Positions 48,623-57,832 of a stretch of DNA of 64,000 bases are shown here, in pieces. Source of the DNA: Pseudomonas sp. QS1027. Its GTDB lineage: Bacteria > Pseudomonadota > Gammaproteobacteria > Pseudomonadales > Pseudomonadaceae. How positions within the stretch are numbered: the first letter of the stretch is position 1; each line of letters begins with the position of its first letter. The notes under the pieces are model-generated. The model was given only the letters and a program-made list of their open reading frames with translations, did no database searches and was not told the origin of the DNA. The stretch lies in the NCBI RefSeq assembly GCF_002814235.1, contig NZ_PHSU01000003.1, forward strand, positions 124,001 to 188,000. The letters run 5' to 3'. Both the position numbers and the translations under genes were made by a program.

Positions 48623-49261
48623 ATGACTGCTTCGTTGCTCATAGCTGTGCTCGCCTCCGGTTTCATCTACGGCATTACCCCAGGCCCCGGCGTGCTGGCG
48701 GTCTTCGGCATCGGTGCGGCACGCGGGCGTGTGGCAGGGGCGGGGTTCCTCTGCGGGCACCTGTTGGGTGATGTGATCTGGTGCAGCACGGCACTGGTGG
48801 CCATCGTTGGGGCCCGGGAAATCGGCAGCAGCGCGTTCGATATCCTCGGCGTGCTCAGCGGTCTCTACCTGTTCTGGCTGGGCCTGCGGGCGATCCGCAC
48901 CCGGCGATCCAGTGCCGAGGCGCCCCAGGGCGCGGCGCGACAACCCTTCGTGCACGGCATCCTGTTCGGCCTGACCAACCCCAAGGCCTACCCGGTGGCA
49001 GTTGCAACCTTCACTGCCTTGCTCTCCAGCCGTGCCGAGCTGTTGCAGTGGTCGATGTTGCCGTGGCTGATTTTTCTCAGTTTCCTTGGCGGTGTCGCCG
49101 CATACGCTATTCTCATTGGTGTTGTCGGTGCCCGGCGGGTCAGGGCGTTTTACCAGCGGCACGAGTTGATAATCACTCGCTTATGTGGCGTCATGTTTAT
49201 CGGCTTCGCTATCAATGCGCTGGTTCATGCGTTGCCGGGGTTGATGCCGAACAAGGCTTGA
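48623..49261 (+). CDS. LysE-family amino-acid exporter
   Basis: A 212-residue inner-membrane protein with about six helices and the LysE/RhtB pattern: 'SGFIYGITPGPGVLAVFGIGAARG' near the start and 'GILFGLTNPKAYPVAVATFTALL' near residues 115-138. The ATG at 48623 is preferred because AGGA lies 7 bases upstream; an in-frame TTG two codons earlier is less likely. The substrate is an amino acid or similar solute, not specified. Confidence 0.88.
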   Translation: MTASLLIAVLASGFIYGITPGPGVLAVFGIGAARGRVAGAGFLCGHLLGDVIWCSTALVAIVGAREIGSSAFDILGVLSGLYLFWLGLRAIRTRRSSAEAPQGAARQPFVHGILFGLTNPKAYPVAVATFTALLSSRAELLQWSMLPWLIFLSFLGGVAAYAILIGVVGARRVRAFYQRHELIITRLCGVMFIGFAINALVHALPGLMPNKA

Positions 49262-49342
49262 ATCTGCTGCAAGGGGAGGGCAGGAAGCCGGTATTTCCAT
49301 GGATAGATGCTGACGCTTACTTTTTGGGGCGATCTCTTTCTG

Positions 49343-50620
49343 ATGGAATCCAAGACAGCCACACCGTTGGCCAGCTTTATCGACCTGTTGATGGACGCCG
49401 TGTGCGCGGTGGATATCGACGGGCGGTTCGTTTTTGTCAGCGCCGCCTGTGAGCGGATTTTCGGTTACACCCAGGACGAACTGATCGGTATGCCGATGAT
49501 CGACCTGGTGCTGCCGGCAGACCGCGAGCGCACGTTGATGGCCGCCAGCGAAATCATGGGCGGTCAACCCAAACCGTATTTTGAAAACCGCTATGTGCGC
49601 AAGGACGGCCAGGTGGTGCACATCATGTGGTCGGCGCGCTGGTCCGAGGTCGACCAGTTGCGTATCGCCGTGGCCCGGGATATCACCGAGCGCAAACTGG
49701 CGGAGTCGCGGCAGGCAGCGCTCTACGCGGTATCCGAAGCCGCCCACGCCACCGAGGATCTGCTGGCGCTGTTCCAGCGGGTGCACCAGATCATTGGCGA
49801 ATGGCTACCGGCTGAGAATTTCTGCGTGGCGCTTTACGATCAGCCGCGCGACCAACTGAGTTTCCCCTACCATATTGACGACCGCCGCCAACCGAACACG
49901 GTCGACCGCAACTGTGCCGAGGTCGTGCGCAGCGGCCAGCCCCTGTTGTTGAACATCGAAGGTGCGCCCTCCTGCCTGGGTGTGCCGCTGAATTCACAGA
50001 ACGGCACCATTGGTGCGTTGCTGGTAAAAAGCAGTGGCGGTGAGCGCTACACCGAACACGACCTGGAACTGCTGCAATTCGTCTCGGCCCAGGTCGCGGC
50101 GGCTATCGAGCGCAAGCAGTTGCACGCGCGCCTGGAGTACATGGCACGCTACGACCAACTGACTCACCTGCCCAACCGGGCTTTCCTCCAGGAGCGCCTG
50201 AAGGCCGCGTTGGCGCGGGCTCGGCGCGAAGGTGGGTTACTGGCATTGCTTTATGTCGATCTGGACAAATTCAAGCAGGTCAACGACAGCTTTGGGCATG
50301 CGGTCGGCGACCTGCTTCTGCAGGAAGTGGCTCGACGCCTGCAGCAATGTGTCCGTGAAACCGACACGGTGGCGCGTATCGGTGGTGACGAGTTTGTCAT
50401 CCTGCTGGAGTATTTGCAGCAGCCGGAGCATGCCAAACGAGTGGCCGACAAGGTCCGCAGTCTGCTGGGCGAACCTGTGCGATGGGACGATAGCGGCCTG
50501 ATCATCGTGGCGAGTATCGGGATTGCGCTATATCCGGAAAATGGCGAAGAAGCACAGCAACTGTTCAAGCATGCGGATGAGGCGATGTATGGGGTCAAGC
50601 GGGGCGTGGTGACGCACTGA
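49343..50620 (+). CDS. PAS-GAF-GGDEF diguanylate cyclase
   Basis: A 425-residue cytoplasmic protein. An N-terminal PAS domain (about 10-115; 'VFVSAACERIFGYTQDELIG') is followed by a PAC-like 'ARDITERKLAE', a GAF domain (about 130-260) and a GGDEF domain with 'ARIGGDEFVILL' (about 352). The I-site is canonical: RETD five residues before GGDEF. It should make c-di-GMP and be feedback inhibited. The start at 49343 is chosen because the PAS homology begins just after; an ATG at 49307 is the alternative. Confidence 0.9.
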   Translation: MESKTATPLASFIDLLMDAVCAVDIDGRFVFVSAACERIFGYTQDELIGMPMIDLVLPADRERTLMAASEIMGGQPKPYFENRYVRKDGQVVHIMWSARWSEVDQLRIAVARDITERKLAESRQAALYAVSEAAHATEDLLALFQRVHQIIGEWLPAENFCVALYDQPRDQLSFPYHIDDRRQPNTVDRNCAEVVRSGQPLLLNIEGAPSCLGVPLNSQNGTIGALLVKSSGGERYTEHDLELLQFVSAQVAAAIERKQLHARLEYMARYDQLTHLPNRAFLQERLKAALARARREGGLLALLYVDLDKFKQVNDSFGHAVGDLLLQEVARRLQQCVRETDTVARIGGDEFVILLEYLQQPEHAKRVADKVRSLLGEPVRWDDSGLIIVASIGIALYPENGEEAQQLFKHADEAMYGVKRGVVTH

Positions 50621-50724
50621 CAGAGGCGATTGTAGGTATTTGTATCTTGGCTTGTACAAAATCGCTAAAGTTTGATGGTTTCAGGTCGATGTCTAGGAGA
50701 CCTGAACCTGAATGAGCTTCTGTC

Positions 50725-51264
50725 ATGGTTTCCATAAGCAGCGTTACCATCAATACGCCCACTGTCGTCCCCGTATCGTCTGCGCTCGGCGCAGCGAAGT
50801 CCGCCAATACCAGTCAAGACGGCAAGACCGAAGTTAAAAGCTCGGCAGGGGTGACGATCCGCTCGCCCGGTGTCGGGGTTGATGCGTCTGCGAAGTCCGC
50901 CGATACCGGTAAAGACGGCAAGACCAAAGATGAAAGCTCGACTGGGGTCAAAGTCAGCCTGTCCGGTGCCGGGATTGATGCGTCCAACGCCGCCCAGGCG
51001 GCCTCCTCGGAACCGGATAATATCAAGCAACTGCGCAAGCAGATCGAGCAGTTGCAGAAGATGATCGCCCAGAAGCAGGCCGAGCTGCAGCAGCTTCAGG
51101 CGAACCACAACATGAGTCCAGAGGCGAAGGCCGCCCAGCTCAACGCCCTGAATGGTGAATTGTCGACTCTGTACGGATCGCTGGCCACTATGAATGGCGC
51201 GTTGATTGCGGCCTTGAAGTTGCAGGCTGGAGGGGGTGGTAGTGGAGGGAATACAGGGAAGTAA
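50725..51264 (+). CDS. FlxA-like protein with tandem repeats
   Basis: A 179-residue protein ending in a FlxA-like coiled coil ('LRKQIEQLQKMIAQKQAELQ', about 102-121). The N-terminal half has two copies of a 32-residue unit ('KSANTSQDGKTEVKSSAGV' and 'KSADTGKDGKTKDESSTGV'), with matching DNA at a period of 96 bases. The C-terminus is Gly-rich. No signal peptide is present. The role is unknown. Confidence 0.75.
   Translation: MVSISSVTINTPTVVPVSSALGAAKSANTSQDGKTEVKSSAGVTIRSPGVGVDASAKSADTGKDGKTKDESSTGVKVSLSGAGIDASNAAQAASSEPDNIKQLRKQIEQLQKMIAQKQAELQQLQANHNMSPEAKAAQLNALNGELSTLYGSLATMNGALIAALKLQAGGGGSGGNTGK
50794..50985 (+). repeat. Tandem 96-base repeat inside the FlxA-like gene
   Basis: Two adjacent 96-base units begin GCGAAGTCCGCC (50794 and 50890) and continue with the shared GACGGCAAGACC. 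They preserve the frame, so copy number could change without a frameshift. Confidence 0.8.
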
Positions 51265-51476
51265 GCCTGATAGTCGGGACCTTGCTCGATACGCAACGTC
51301 TATACTGCCCTTCTGACGGGGTTGCTGTCTCCGAAAGCCCCGTTGCGAGGTTGCTGCGAACGAGCCCATCACCGGTTTTGGGTTCGCCTTTCTTTGTTCA
51401 GTTTTGTGTCTACTCTCAAGGGTGCTCACTTTACCATCATTTCCGTCAATGGATCTGGACAGGTCAGAGGCCGTTC

Positions 51477-52283
51477 ATGGGATTTTTCGAAAAGCTCGGC
51501 CGTCTCGCTGTTTTGTCGTGTCTATCTTTGATTGTCAGAATACTGCTGATTAGCTGTGTTTCTGTTCCGGTGTTTGCAGCGACGACGACCACAAACACCC
51601 TGCCTATACGGCCAGGAGTAACGGAACGCTTTGTTCTGATTACGCCTGACCACCCGGTAGCCAGTTTGATCTTGTTTTCTGGAGGGGATGGTCAACTCAG
51701 GATCAGCGATCATGGAGATATCCGCGCGAGCAAGAATAATTTTCTAGTGCGTACTCGTGATCAGTGGGCGGCTCAAGGCTTTCAAGTCGCAGTCGTTGAT
51801 ATGCCCTCTGATGGGGCTGAGCGAGACAGTTACAGATATGCTCAAGATATTCGTTATGTTGCCGAATTTCTGAAGAAAAAATCCAATATCCCGGTATGGC
51901 TGGTCGGTACCAGCCGCGGAACTACCTCCGCGGCGTCGGTGAGCGTGAAATTTGCGGTCGACAGTTTATTTAATGGAGTGGTTCTGACCTCAAGTATTCT
52001 CGACGGGGTTGGCCGTGTCACTGAGTTTGATCTGTCTCGTATCAACGTTCCTGTGCTTGTTGTGCATCACCGTAACGATGGGTGCCATGTCACCCCCTAT
52101 GCATTGGTTCCCACGCTTCTTGGCCTCCTGTCCTCTGTCCCTGTCAAGGAACTGATCACGGTGGAGGGCGGGAATGATTCCGGCAACCCTTGTGAGGCCA
52201 TGGCGCATCATGGTTACAACGGAATCGAAAGCGTAGTAGTGCAAAAGGTGAGTGATTGGGTCAAGGCTCATTCGACCCACTAG
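51477..52283 (+). CDS. Exported alpha/beta-hydrolase-fold protein
   Basis: A 268-residue protein with a signal peptide (about 1-37, ending 'SVPVFAA'). The nucleophile elbow is 'LVGTSRGTTSAASV' (about 139), and the Asp and His are in 'VHHRNDGCHV' and 'AMAHHGYNG'. The open frame upstream of 51477 has no homology. The region is AT-richer than its neighbours. The substrate is unknown. Confidence 0.78.
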   Translation: MGFFEKLGRLAVLSCLSLIVRILLISCVSVPVFAATTTTNTLPIRPGVTERFVLITPDHPVASLILFSGGDGQLRISDHGDIRASKNNFLVRTRDQWAAQGFQVAVVDMPSDGAERDSYRYAQDIRYVAEFLKKKSNIPVWLVGTSRGTTSAASVSVKFAVDSLFNGVVLTSSILDGVGRVTEFDLSRINVPVLVVHHRNDGCHVTPYALVPTLLGLLSSVPVKELITVEGGNDSGNPCEAMAHHGYNGIESVVVQKVSDWVKAHSTH

Positions 52284-52561
52284 TCTCCCTCCTCAGAAAA
52301 AACTTCCTCTTTAGATCGTAATCGCCTGTTCGTAGCCGAGCGCTGGAGCTGGGCCTGTACGCACGAAAAGCGATGGGGCAGGTGAGGGGCGGATTTTAAT
52401 ATCAAAAAAAATGAATTCAAATAGCAATATTTTGCGTTTGTCAGCCACATTCAGTGTTGCCAAAATATCGGCCTGACACCAATGAATGCTCTTTTTTTTC
52501 GTGCCTCCCCCGGCACACAGGCTCATTAATATTAATGAGCCTTTTTTATTCAGTGTGAAAA
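52284..52561. other. 278-bp AT-rich gap between the hydrolase and the HPP gene
   Basis: It contains a run of T (52491-52498), a GTGCC/GGCAC hairpin (52501-52516) and a perfect terminator (52520-52547) immediately before the HPP start. I see no gene in it. Confidence 0.6.
52520..52547 (+). terminator. Perfect terminator 14 bases before the HPP start codon
   Basis: GGCTCATTAAT and ATTAATGAGCC form an 11-base perfect palindrome, followed by six T. It is an intrinsic terminator by sequence, yet only 14 bases separate it from the next start codon. Confidence 0.75.
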
Positions 52562-53347
52562 ATGATCAAGTCTGTTTTATCGGGTTTCTACCCGGCGCCA
52601 TTGAATACCAAACCCAGGGAATGGTTGCGCGCATCAGTGGGAGCGTGTGCAGGTGTTCTTGTGACGGCCATGGTGTGTCAATACTTCTATGGACTGGAGC
52701 TGACGCTTCATCTTATTGGGCCAGTAGGTGCATCAGCTGTTTTATTGTTCGCCGTTTCCACCGGTGCGCTGGCTCAACCCTGGTCTATAGTCGGCAGCTA
52801 TTTTGTTGCTACGGTGGCTGCGCTGATAGTGGTGCCGTTACTCGGCCATTCTTTTTTAAGTGCCAGTGTCGCGGTGGGATTGGCCATTGGTGGAATGTGT
52901 ATTCTTCGCTGCCTGCACCCTCCCGGTGGTGCCATGGCGCTCTGTGTTGTCCTCTCCCAAACCGATTTGGCACCCTTGGGCCTATCCGTTTTTTATCCCG
53001 TGATGCTCAATGCCGGGACTCTCCTGGGATGTGCACTGGTCTTCAATAATCTGACCGGCGTGCGTTATCCCAAAGCCCATGTCAATCCAGCGGCACAGAT
53101 CAATCACACCCCGGATATTCCTCTGTTCGAGTGGGGCAGTTTTAATAGTGATGACCTTGATGCCGCCTTGGCGGATGTTGAAGGATTTGTTGACGTGACA
53201 AGAGAGGATCTGGAAAGAATCATTCGATCCACTGAAAAGCACGCGTTAAGACGACGTATGGGTAATATCCAGTCGAAGGATGTGCTGCCAGGAAACCCGG
53301 TCAGATCAGCGGGTCCCAGCGTTGAGACCAGTCACTATCCCGAGTGA
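52562..53347 (+). CDS. HPP-family membrane protein
   Basis: A 261-residue protein with about five N-terminal membrane helices and the family motif 'LHPPGGAMALC' (about 119-129). The C-terminal 85 residues are soluble and acidic. Relatives have been linked to nitrite or nitrate transport, but this is not assigned here. No clear Shine-Dalgarno precedes the ATG, and a terminator-like hairpin sits just upstream. The last 47 bases overlap the convergent LysR gene. Confidence 0.82.
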   Translation: MIKSVLSGFYPAPLNTKPREWLRASVGACAGVLVTAMVCQYFYGLELTLHLIGPVGASAVLLFAVSTGALAQPWSIVGSYFVATVAALIVVPLLGHSFLSASVAVGLAIGGMCILRCLHPPGGAMALCVVLSQTDLAPLGLSVFYPVMLNAGTLLGCALVFNNLTGVRYPKAHVNPAAQINHTPDIPLFEWGSFNSDDLDAALADVEGFVDVTREDLERIIRSTEKHALRRRMGNIQSKDVLPGNPVRSAGPSVETSHYPE

Positions 53348-54170
53348 CAATGTCTTTCAATAGCTTTATCGCGAGCTGCAGTTCGGCTGATGATCGGCTA
53401 CGGGAATAGACCAGGAAGGTCGGGTAGCTGAATTCAGGAGCGGAGCTGACGCGTTCAAGAATGCCGCTTTCAATATAGGACTGCACGACACGGGTCCTGA
53501 AGTAGCCGGACCCGCCATTGTCGAGGATATATTGCAGCGCTACGGGCCCCAGGTTGAAGGAAAGCGCCGCCTTGGCCTTCTCCGGCAAGGCCGCATCATG
53601 GGATTGTCGAAATCCGTCGCCCCAGTCGATGTAGACATAAGGCTCGGGTTTGGCGATCAGGCGCACCAGTATCAATTTCTCTTCGAGAATCGGCTCGACT
53701 TGCAAGTCGGGCCAGTAGGCCGGTTGATAAACCAGGGCCGCATCCAAAAGGCCCAGCTCCAATTGCCTTAATAACATTGAGCCGTCCCTGATCTCCGTTT
53801 TGATGGCGTGTGTCGGTATGGATTTCTGGATTTCACGCACCCAATCCAGAATGAGTGGATTGCACAAACTGACTTCGCCACCGATATGCAATATTTTATG
53901 GAAACCTTCGGGCAGGGGGAGATCCCTGACCGCGGCCTCCCAGGTTTGCACCAACTGGTTGGCATAGACAACGAAGGCTTCCCCGTCCGCCGTCAGTTTG
54001 GCCCCCGCTTTGTTGCGCACAAACAACTTGCTGTTGAGGCTGCTTTCCAGCTTTTGCACGCGGGCGGTAATTGCCGTCTGGGTGACATGCAATCGCTGCG
54101 CGGCGGCAATCAGACTGCCGCATCTGACGATCTCCAGGAAGGTTTTAGCCAGCTCGATATCCATGCTCAT
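53301..54170 (-). CDS. LysR-family transcriptional regulator
   Basis: A 289-residue LysR regulator with winged helix 'FLEIVRCGSLIAAAQRLHVTQTAITARVQKLE' at about 11-42 (the recognition helix includes TQTAITARV). The substrate domain follows normally. Its target is not certain. It converges on the HPP gene with a 47-base overlap. The base composition lies between that of the AT-rich patch and the chromosome. Confidence 0.9.
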   Translation of the reverse strand: MSMDIELAKTFLEIVRCGSLIAAAQRLHVTQTAITARVQKLESSLNSKLFVRNKAGAKLTADGEAFVVYANQLVQTWEAAVRDLPLPEGFHKILHIGGEVSLCNPLILDWVREIQKSIPTHAIKTEIRDGSMLLRQLELGLLDAALVYQPAYWPDLQVEPILEEKLILVRLIAKPEPYVYIDWGDGFRQSHDAALPEKAKAALSFNLGPVALQYILDNGGSGYFRTRVVQSYIESGILERVSSAPEFSYPTFLVYSRSRSSAELQLAIKLLKDIVTRDSDWSQRWDPLI

Positions 54171-54276
54171 GCGCCAAAAAGTACGTTATGGAGCCACGCA
54201 GGGCAGGCCTTGTAAAGGTTGGCCGAGGGGCGGTTTTCCGATCTGCGGCATGTGCTTGCCTTCGGACAGCGGACGT

Positions 54277-55200
54277 TCATTTCGGACAATCCCGCTGCTC
54301 GACCTGTGCTTCGAACCAACTCAAGACTGCCTTGCAGGCCGGGTGCGCAGCGCGGTTGTCGCGCAGCTTGAGGGCGTAGACGCCACCGGTTTTCAGTGGT
54401 TCGCCGAAGGGCACGATCAGGCTGCCATAGTCGATGGCGTCCTGGGCCAGGATCAGGTCGGTCATGGCCACGCCCAGCCCATGGGCCGCAGCGTTCAGCG
54501 CCAGATCGTCGAGGTTGAACAGGATGTTCTTGTAGGTGTGCGCTGGCTGATCGGGCTGGGCTTGCAACCAGGTGCTCCATTCCTGGCCATGGGGTGAACC
54601 GTGAATCAGCGCATATCCGGCCAACTCATCGAGTGACGCGGGTGGTGCCAGGTTGCCTTCCAGCCGTGGTGCACACACCGGAATCAGGTATTCATCGAAC
54701 AGCGGTGTCAGTGCCGGTTCATCCAGGCCCTTGGGCAAATACACCACGTAGGCGTCGCAATCCCCGCCCCGTTCCGCGTCTTCCAGGTCCATGGCCTCAA
54801 AGCCCACGGTTTCGATAGACAGGCTCAGCGCGGGATTGGCGGCATAAAACGCACTGAGCCTGGGCAGCAACCAACGCACCGCCAGGGACACGAAGATGCG
54901 GATGCGGAACGGTCGGTCCAGCGGTGCCGGGGTCAGGCGCTCTTGCAGGGCGCCCAGGGACCTGAGCACCTCCAGCGCCACATCAAGCACGTCCCGGCCC
55001 TGTTTGGTGAGGGACACCCGACGGCTGGTGCGCTCGAACAAGGGCACGGCGTAATGCTCTTCCAACTGCTGAATCTGCCGGCTCACTGCGCTCTGGGTCA
55101 GGTGCAGGCGCGTCGCGGCGTCGGTGAAGCTGTTGCTTTCAGCCACATTGACCAATGTCTGCAGGGCCTGCAGGGACGGAACCCGAAGCTGTTTATTCAT
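54277..55200 (-). CDS. LysR-family transcriptional regulator
   Basis: A 307-residue LysR regulator. The winged helix is 'LVNVAESNSFTDAATRLHLTQSAVSRQIQQLEEHY' near 16-50. It is divergent from the FAD oxidoreductase gene, with 135 bases between the starts, so it probably controls that gene and the binding protein behind it. Confidence 0.92.
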   Translation of the reverse strand: MNKQLRVPSLQALQTLVNVAESNSFTDAATRLHLTQSAVSRQIQQLEEHYAVPLFERTSRRVSLTKQGRDVLDVALEVLRSLGALQERLTPAPLDRPFRIRIFVSLAVRWLLPRLSAFYAANPALSLSIETVGFEAMDLEDAERGGDCDAYVVYLPKGLDEPALTPLFDEYLIPVCAPRLEGNLAPPASLDELAGYALIHGSPHGQEWSTWLQAQPDQPAHTYKNILFNLDDLALNAAAHGLGVAMTDLILAQDAIDYGSLIVPFGEPLKTGGVYALKLRDNRAAHPACKAVLSWFEAQVEQRDCPK

Positions 55201-55335
55201 GCGTTTCCAGCATAGATGGATGAATTAATAACGTTCGTAACCTGGCGCGGATCTTCTTAGATTGTAGGCATGTAGCGCGGCCAGGGTGATGACAACAATG
55301 TCCTGAGCGCATGGATTGTGAAGGAGTGGCAGGCA

Positions 55336-56637
55336 TTGAACAATGTATGTGGCTGGATCGCCCTGGCGGGTGAATCGCCCCAGCGGCCGAAGCTGACAGG
55401 CTCGCAGAAAACCGACTGGCTGATTATCGGCGCAGGCATTACCGGTCTCTCGGCCGCCCACAGCCTGGCGCAGATGTTTCCCCAGCAGCGCATCGTGCTG
55501 CTCGACCGCCAGCGTGCGGCCCAGGGGGCTTCGGCGCGTAATTCGGGGTTTGTCGTCAGCCATGAATTGCCGTCGTTCGATGAACTGATCGGCCAGCCGG
55601 GCCATGACGCCTATCAACTCGCTTCGCGGATTGGCGTCGCCGCCGGCAAGGAGGTGCGCCAGCGTATTGCCGAGCTCGATATCGAGTGCGAATTCAGTGA
55701 CGCCGGCTACCATTTTGCGGTTCATCAACCCCAGCACCTGGATCACGGCGAACAGCGCGTCGACACCCTCAACGTTGTGGGTGCCAGTGCTGTGTGTCTG
55801 GAAGGCGAAGCCTTGCAGCGGCGCCTGGGCAGCGGTTTCTACCAGCGGGCGATCCACTGCGCGGGTGGCAATGGTCTGTTACAGCCGGGCAAATACGTCA
55901 AAGGCCTGCTGGACCGACTGCCGGCCCAGGTCGAGGTTTACGAACACAGCAGCGTCGACGATCTGCAACCGATTGCCGGCAAGGGCTGGCGGGCGCAGAC
56001 CGCTGAAGGTGAAGTCACGGCCGCCCAAGTGCTGGTCTGCGTCGGGGCCTTTCTGCCTCGGGTGGGTCTGCACCGCAGCCGCACCTTCGCCCTGGAACTG
56101 AGCGCCAGCATCACCCGGCCCCTGACCGGCGAGCACTGGCAAACGCGTTTCGACGACCAAGGTTGGGGCGTGCTCTCGACCTTGCCGGGCGGGGCCACGG
56201 TGCGCCTGTTGCCGGGCCGCCGCCTGTTGATTCGCAACACCGTCGAATATCGCCAGCGCGACCTCGGTAGCGCCGACCTGGCGGCTCGGCAGTACCAGCA
56301 CCTGGTGGGGTTGCAGAAACGCTTTCCCGGCATCACCGCGCAGGACATGCAGCACACCTGGACCGGACACCTGAGTGCCACCCGTTCCGGCGAGCCTTAT
56401 TTCAGCCGTATCGCCGAGCGCCTGCACGGGGTGTCCGGTTGCAATGGCTCCGGGGTTGCGCGCGGCACGTTGTGGGGGCGGTTGCTGGCGGAAATGGCCG
56501 CTGGCGGCGATTCCCCGGTGCTGCGCGATGTACTGGCCCAGGCCCGTCCCGGCTACCTGCCGCCCCGGCCGCTGTTCGATATCGGCGCGGCAGCACGCAT
56601 GGGCTGGGAAGTCCGGCGCGCCCGACATGAGCGTTAA
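55336..56637 (+). CDS. FAD-dependent oxidoreductase (DAO family, PuuB-like)
   Basis: A 433-residue DAO-family flavoenzyme. The FAD-binding 'DWLIIGAGITGLSAAHSLA' lies at residues 27-45, then 'GASARNSGFV' (about 69) and the C-terminal FAD contact 'GCNGSGVARGTLWG' (about 374). It resembles gamma-glutamylputrescine and other amine oxidases. The TTG at 55336 is chosen because AAGGAG lies 9 bases upstream, giving 'MNNVCGWIAL'; the GTG at 55318 precedes that site. It is followed 49 bases later by a polyamine-type binding protein. Confidence 0.88.
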   Translation: MNNVCGWIALAGESPQRPKLTGSQKTDWLIIGAGITGLSAAHSLAQMFPQQRIVLLDRQRAAQGASARNSGFVVSHELPSFDELIGQPGHDAYQLASRIGVAAGKEVRQRIAELDIECEFSDAGYHFAVHQPQHLDHGEQRVDTLNVVGASAVCLEGEALQRRLGSGFYQRAIHCAGGNGLLQPGKYVKGLLDRLPAQVEVYEHSSVDDLQPIAGKGWRAQTAEGEVTAAQVLVCVGAFLPRVGLHRSRTFALELSASITRPLTGEHWQTRFDDQGWGVLSTLPGGATVRLLPGRRLLIRNTVEYRQRDLGSADLAARQYQHLVGLQKRFPGITAQDMQHTWTGHLSATRSGEPYFSRIAERLHGVSGCNGSGVARGTLWGRLLAEMAAGGDSPVLRDVLAQARPGYLPPRPLFDIGAAARMGWEVRRARHER

Positions 56638-56686
56638 CCGTCGCGGCGAGGTTCGCTGCAATACTAAAACAAGAGAGGGCGGCACC

Positions 56687-57775
56687 ATGATCAAGCGCAC
56701 AACCACGGCACTGTTAACCCTGGCGTTGTCGGCCGCTGCGGTGCAGGCGGCAGAGTCCGTCAGCATCGCCAACTGGAGTGGCTACATCGCTCCCGATACC
56801 TTGACCAACTTCACCGCCCAGACCGGGATCCAGACCACTTACGACGTTATCGACAGCAACGAAACCACCGAAGCCAAGTTGATGACTGGTGGCAGTGGCT
56901 ATGACCTGGTCAGCCCGTCCAACCACTTCCTGCCGCGGTTGATCCATGCCGAGGCGATCCAGCCGCTGGACCGGAGCAAACTACCGAACTGGAAAAACCT
57001 CGATCCGAAGTTGATGAAGATCCTCGAGGCCAGCGACCCGGGCAATCGTTATGCGATTCCCTACATGTGGGTGACCACGGGCATCGGTTATAACGTCGAC
57101 AAGATCAAGGCGATCTTCGGCAACACCGATATCACCCAATCCTGGCAGATGCTGTTCAAGCCGGAGAACATCGAGAAGCTCAAGCAGTGCGGCGTGGCCT
57201 TTCTCGACAACCCGACGCAGATGGTGCCGATCACCCTCAATGCCCTGGGGCTTGATCCCCACAGCGAACAACCGGCAGACCTGAAGCGCGCCGAAGCGGC
57301 GTTGCTGGCGATTCGTCCGTCGATCCTGTATTTCCATCAATCCAAATACGTCAGCGACCTGGCCAACGGCAATATCTGTGTGGCCATCGGTTTCAGCGGC
57401 GATGTGTTGCAGGCCATGGCCACTGCCAAGCAGGCCAAGAGTGGGGTGAACCTCGGCTACAGCATTCCCAGGGAAGGTTCGACCGTGGCCGTGGACATGG
57501 TGGTGATTCCCAAGGGCGCGCCGCACCTGGATAACGCCTACACCTACATGAACTACCTGCTGGACCCGAAGGTGATCGCCAATATCAGCAACGCCGTGCA
57601 GTACCCCAACGGCAATCTTGCATCGCTGCCTTACATCGAACCGGAGCTGCGCAACAACCCGGCGGCGTACCCGGCACCCTCGGTGCTCGATACCCTGTTC
57701 ACCATCAAGACCATGTCGCCTGCGGGGATGCGTTTGAGCACTCGCTTGTGGACGCGGGTGACCAGCGGAACCTGA
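56687..57775 (+). CDS. Polyamine-type ABC transporter periplasmic binding protein (PotF-like)
   Basis: A 362-residue periplasmic protein of the PotD/PotF/SpuD family. A signal peptide ends 'AAAVQAAE' and the mature part begins 'SVSIANWSGYIAPDTL'. Characteristic ligand-side sequence is 'YDLVSPSNHFLPRLI' and 'YAIPYMWVTTGIGYN'. No permease or ATPase genes follow, so it is an orphan. It is encoded with the FAD oxidoreductase, which suggests amine uptake or sensing. Confidence 0.9.
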   Translation: MIKRTTTALLTLALSAAAVQAAESVSIANWSGYIAPDTLTNFTAQTGIQTTYDVIDSNETTEAKLMTGGSGYDLVSPSNHFLPRLIHAEAIQPLDRSKLPNWKNLDPKLMKILEASDPGNRYAIPYMWVTTGIGYNVDKIKAIFGNTDITQSWQMLFKPENIEKLKQCGVAFLDNPTQMVPITLNALGLDPHSEQPADLKRAEAALLAIRPSILYFHQSKYVSDLANGNICVAIGFSGDVLQAMATAKQAKSGVNLGYSIPREGSTVAVDMVVIPKGAPHLDNAYTYMNYLLDPKVIANISNAVQYPNGNLASLPYIEPELRNNPAAYPAPSVLDTLFTIKTMSPAGMRLSTRLWTRVTSGT

Positions 57776-57832
57776 TGGGTTTTGTACATGACACTAGCTC
57801 CTGGCACATCAACGGGAGCTATTGGCGTGGCA

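Noticed and set aside
52311..52526. 71-codon minus-strand open frame in the AT-rich gap
   Set aside because: It starts inside the terminator palindrome, lacks a ribosome site and has no coherent composition.
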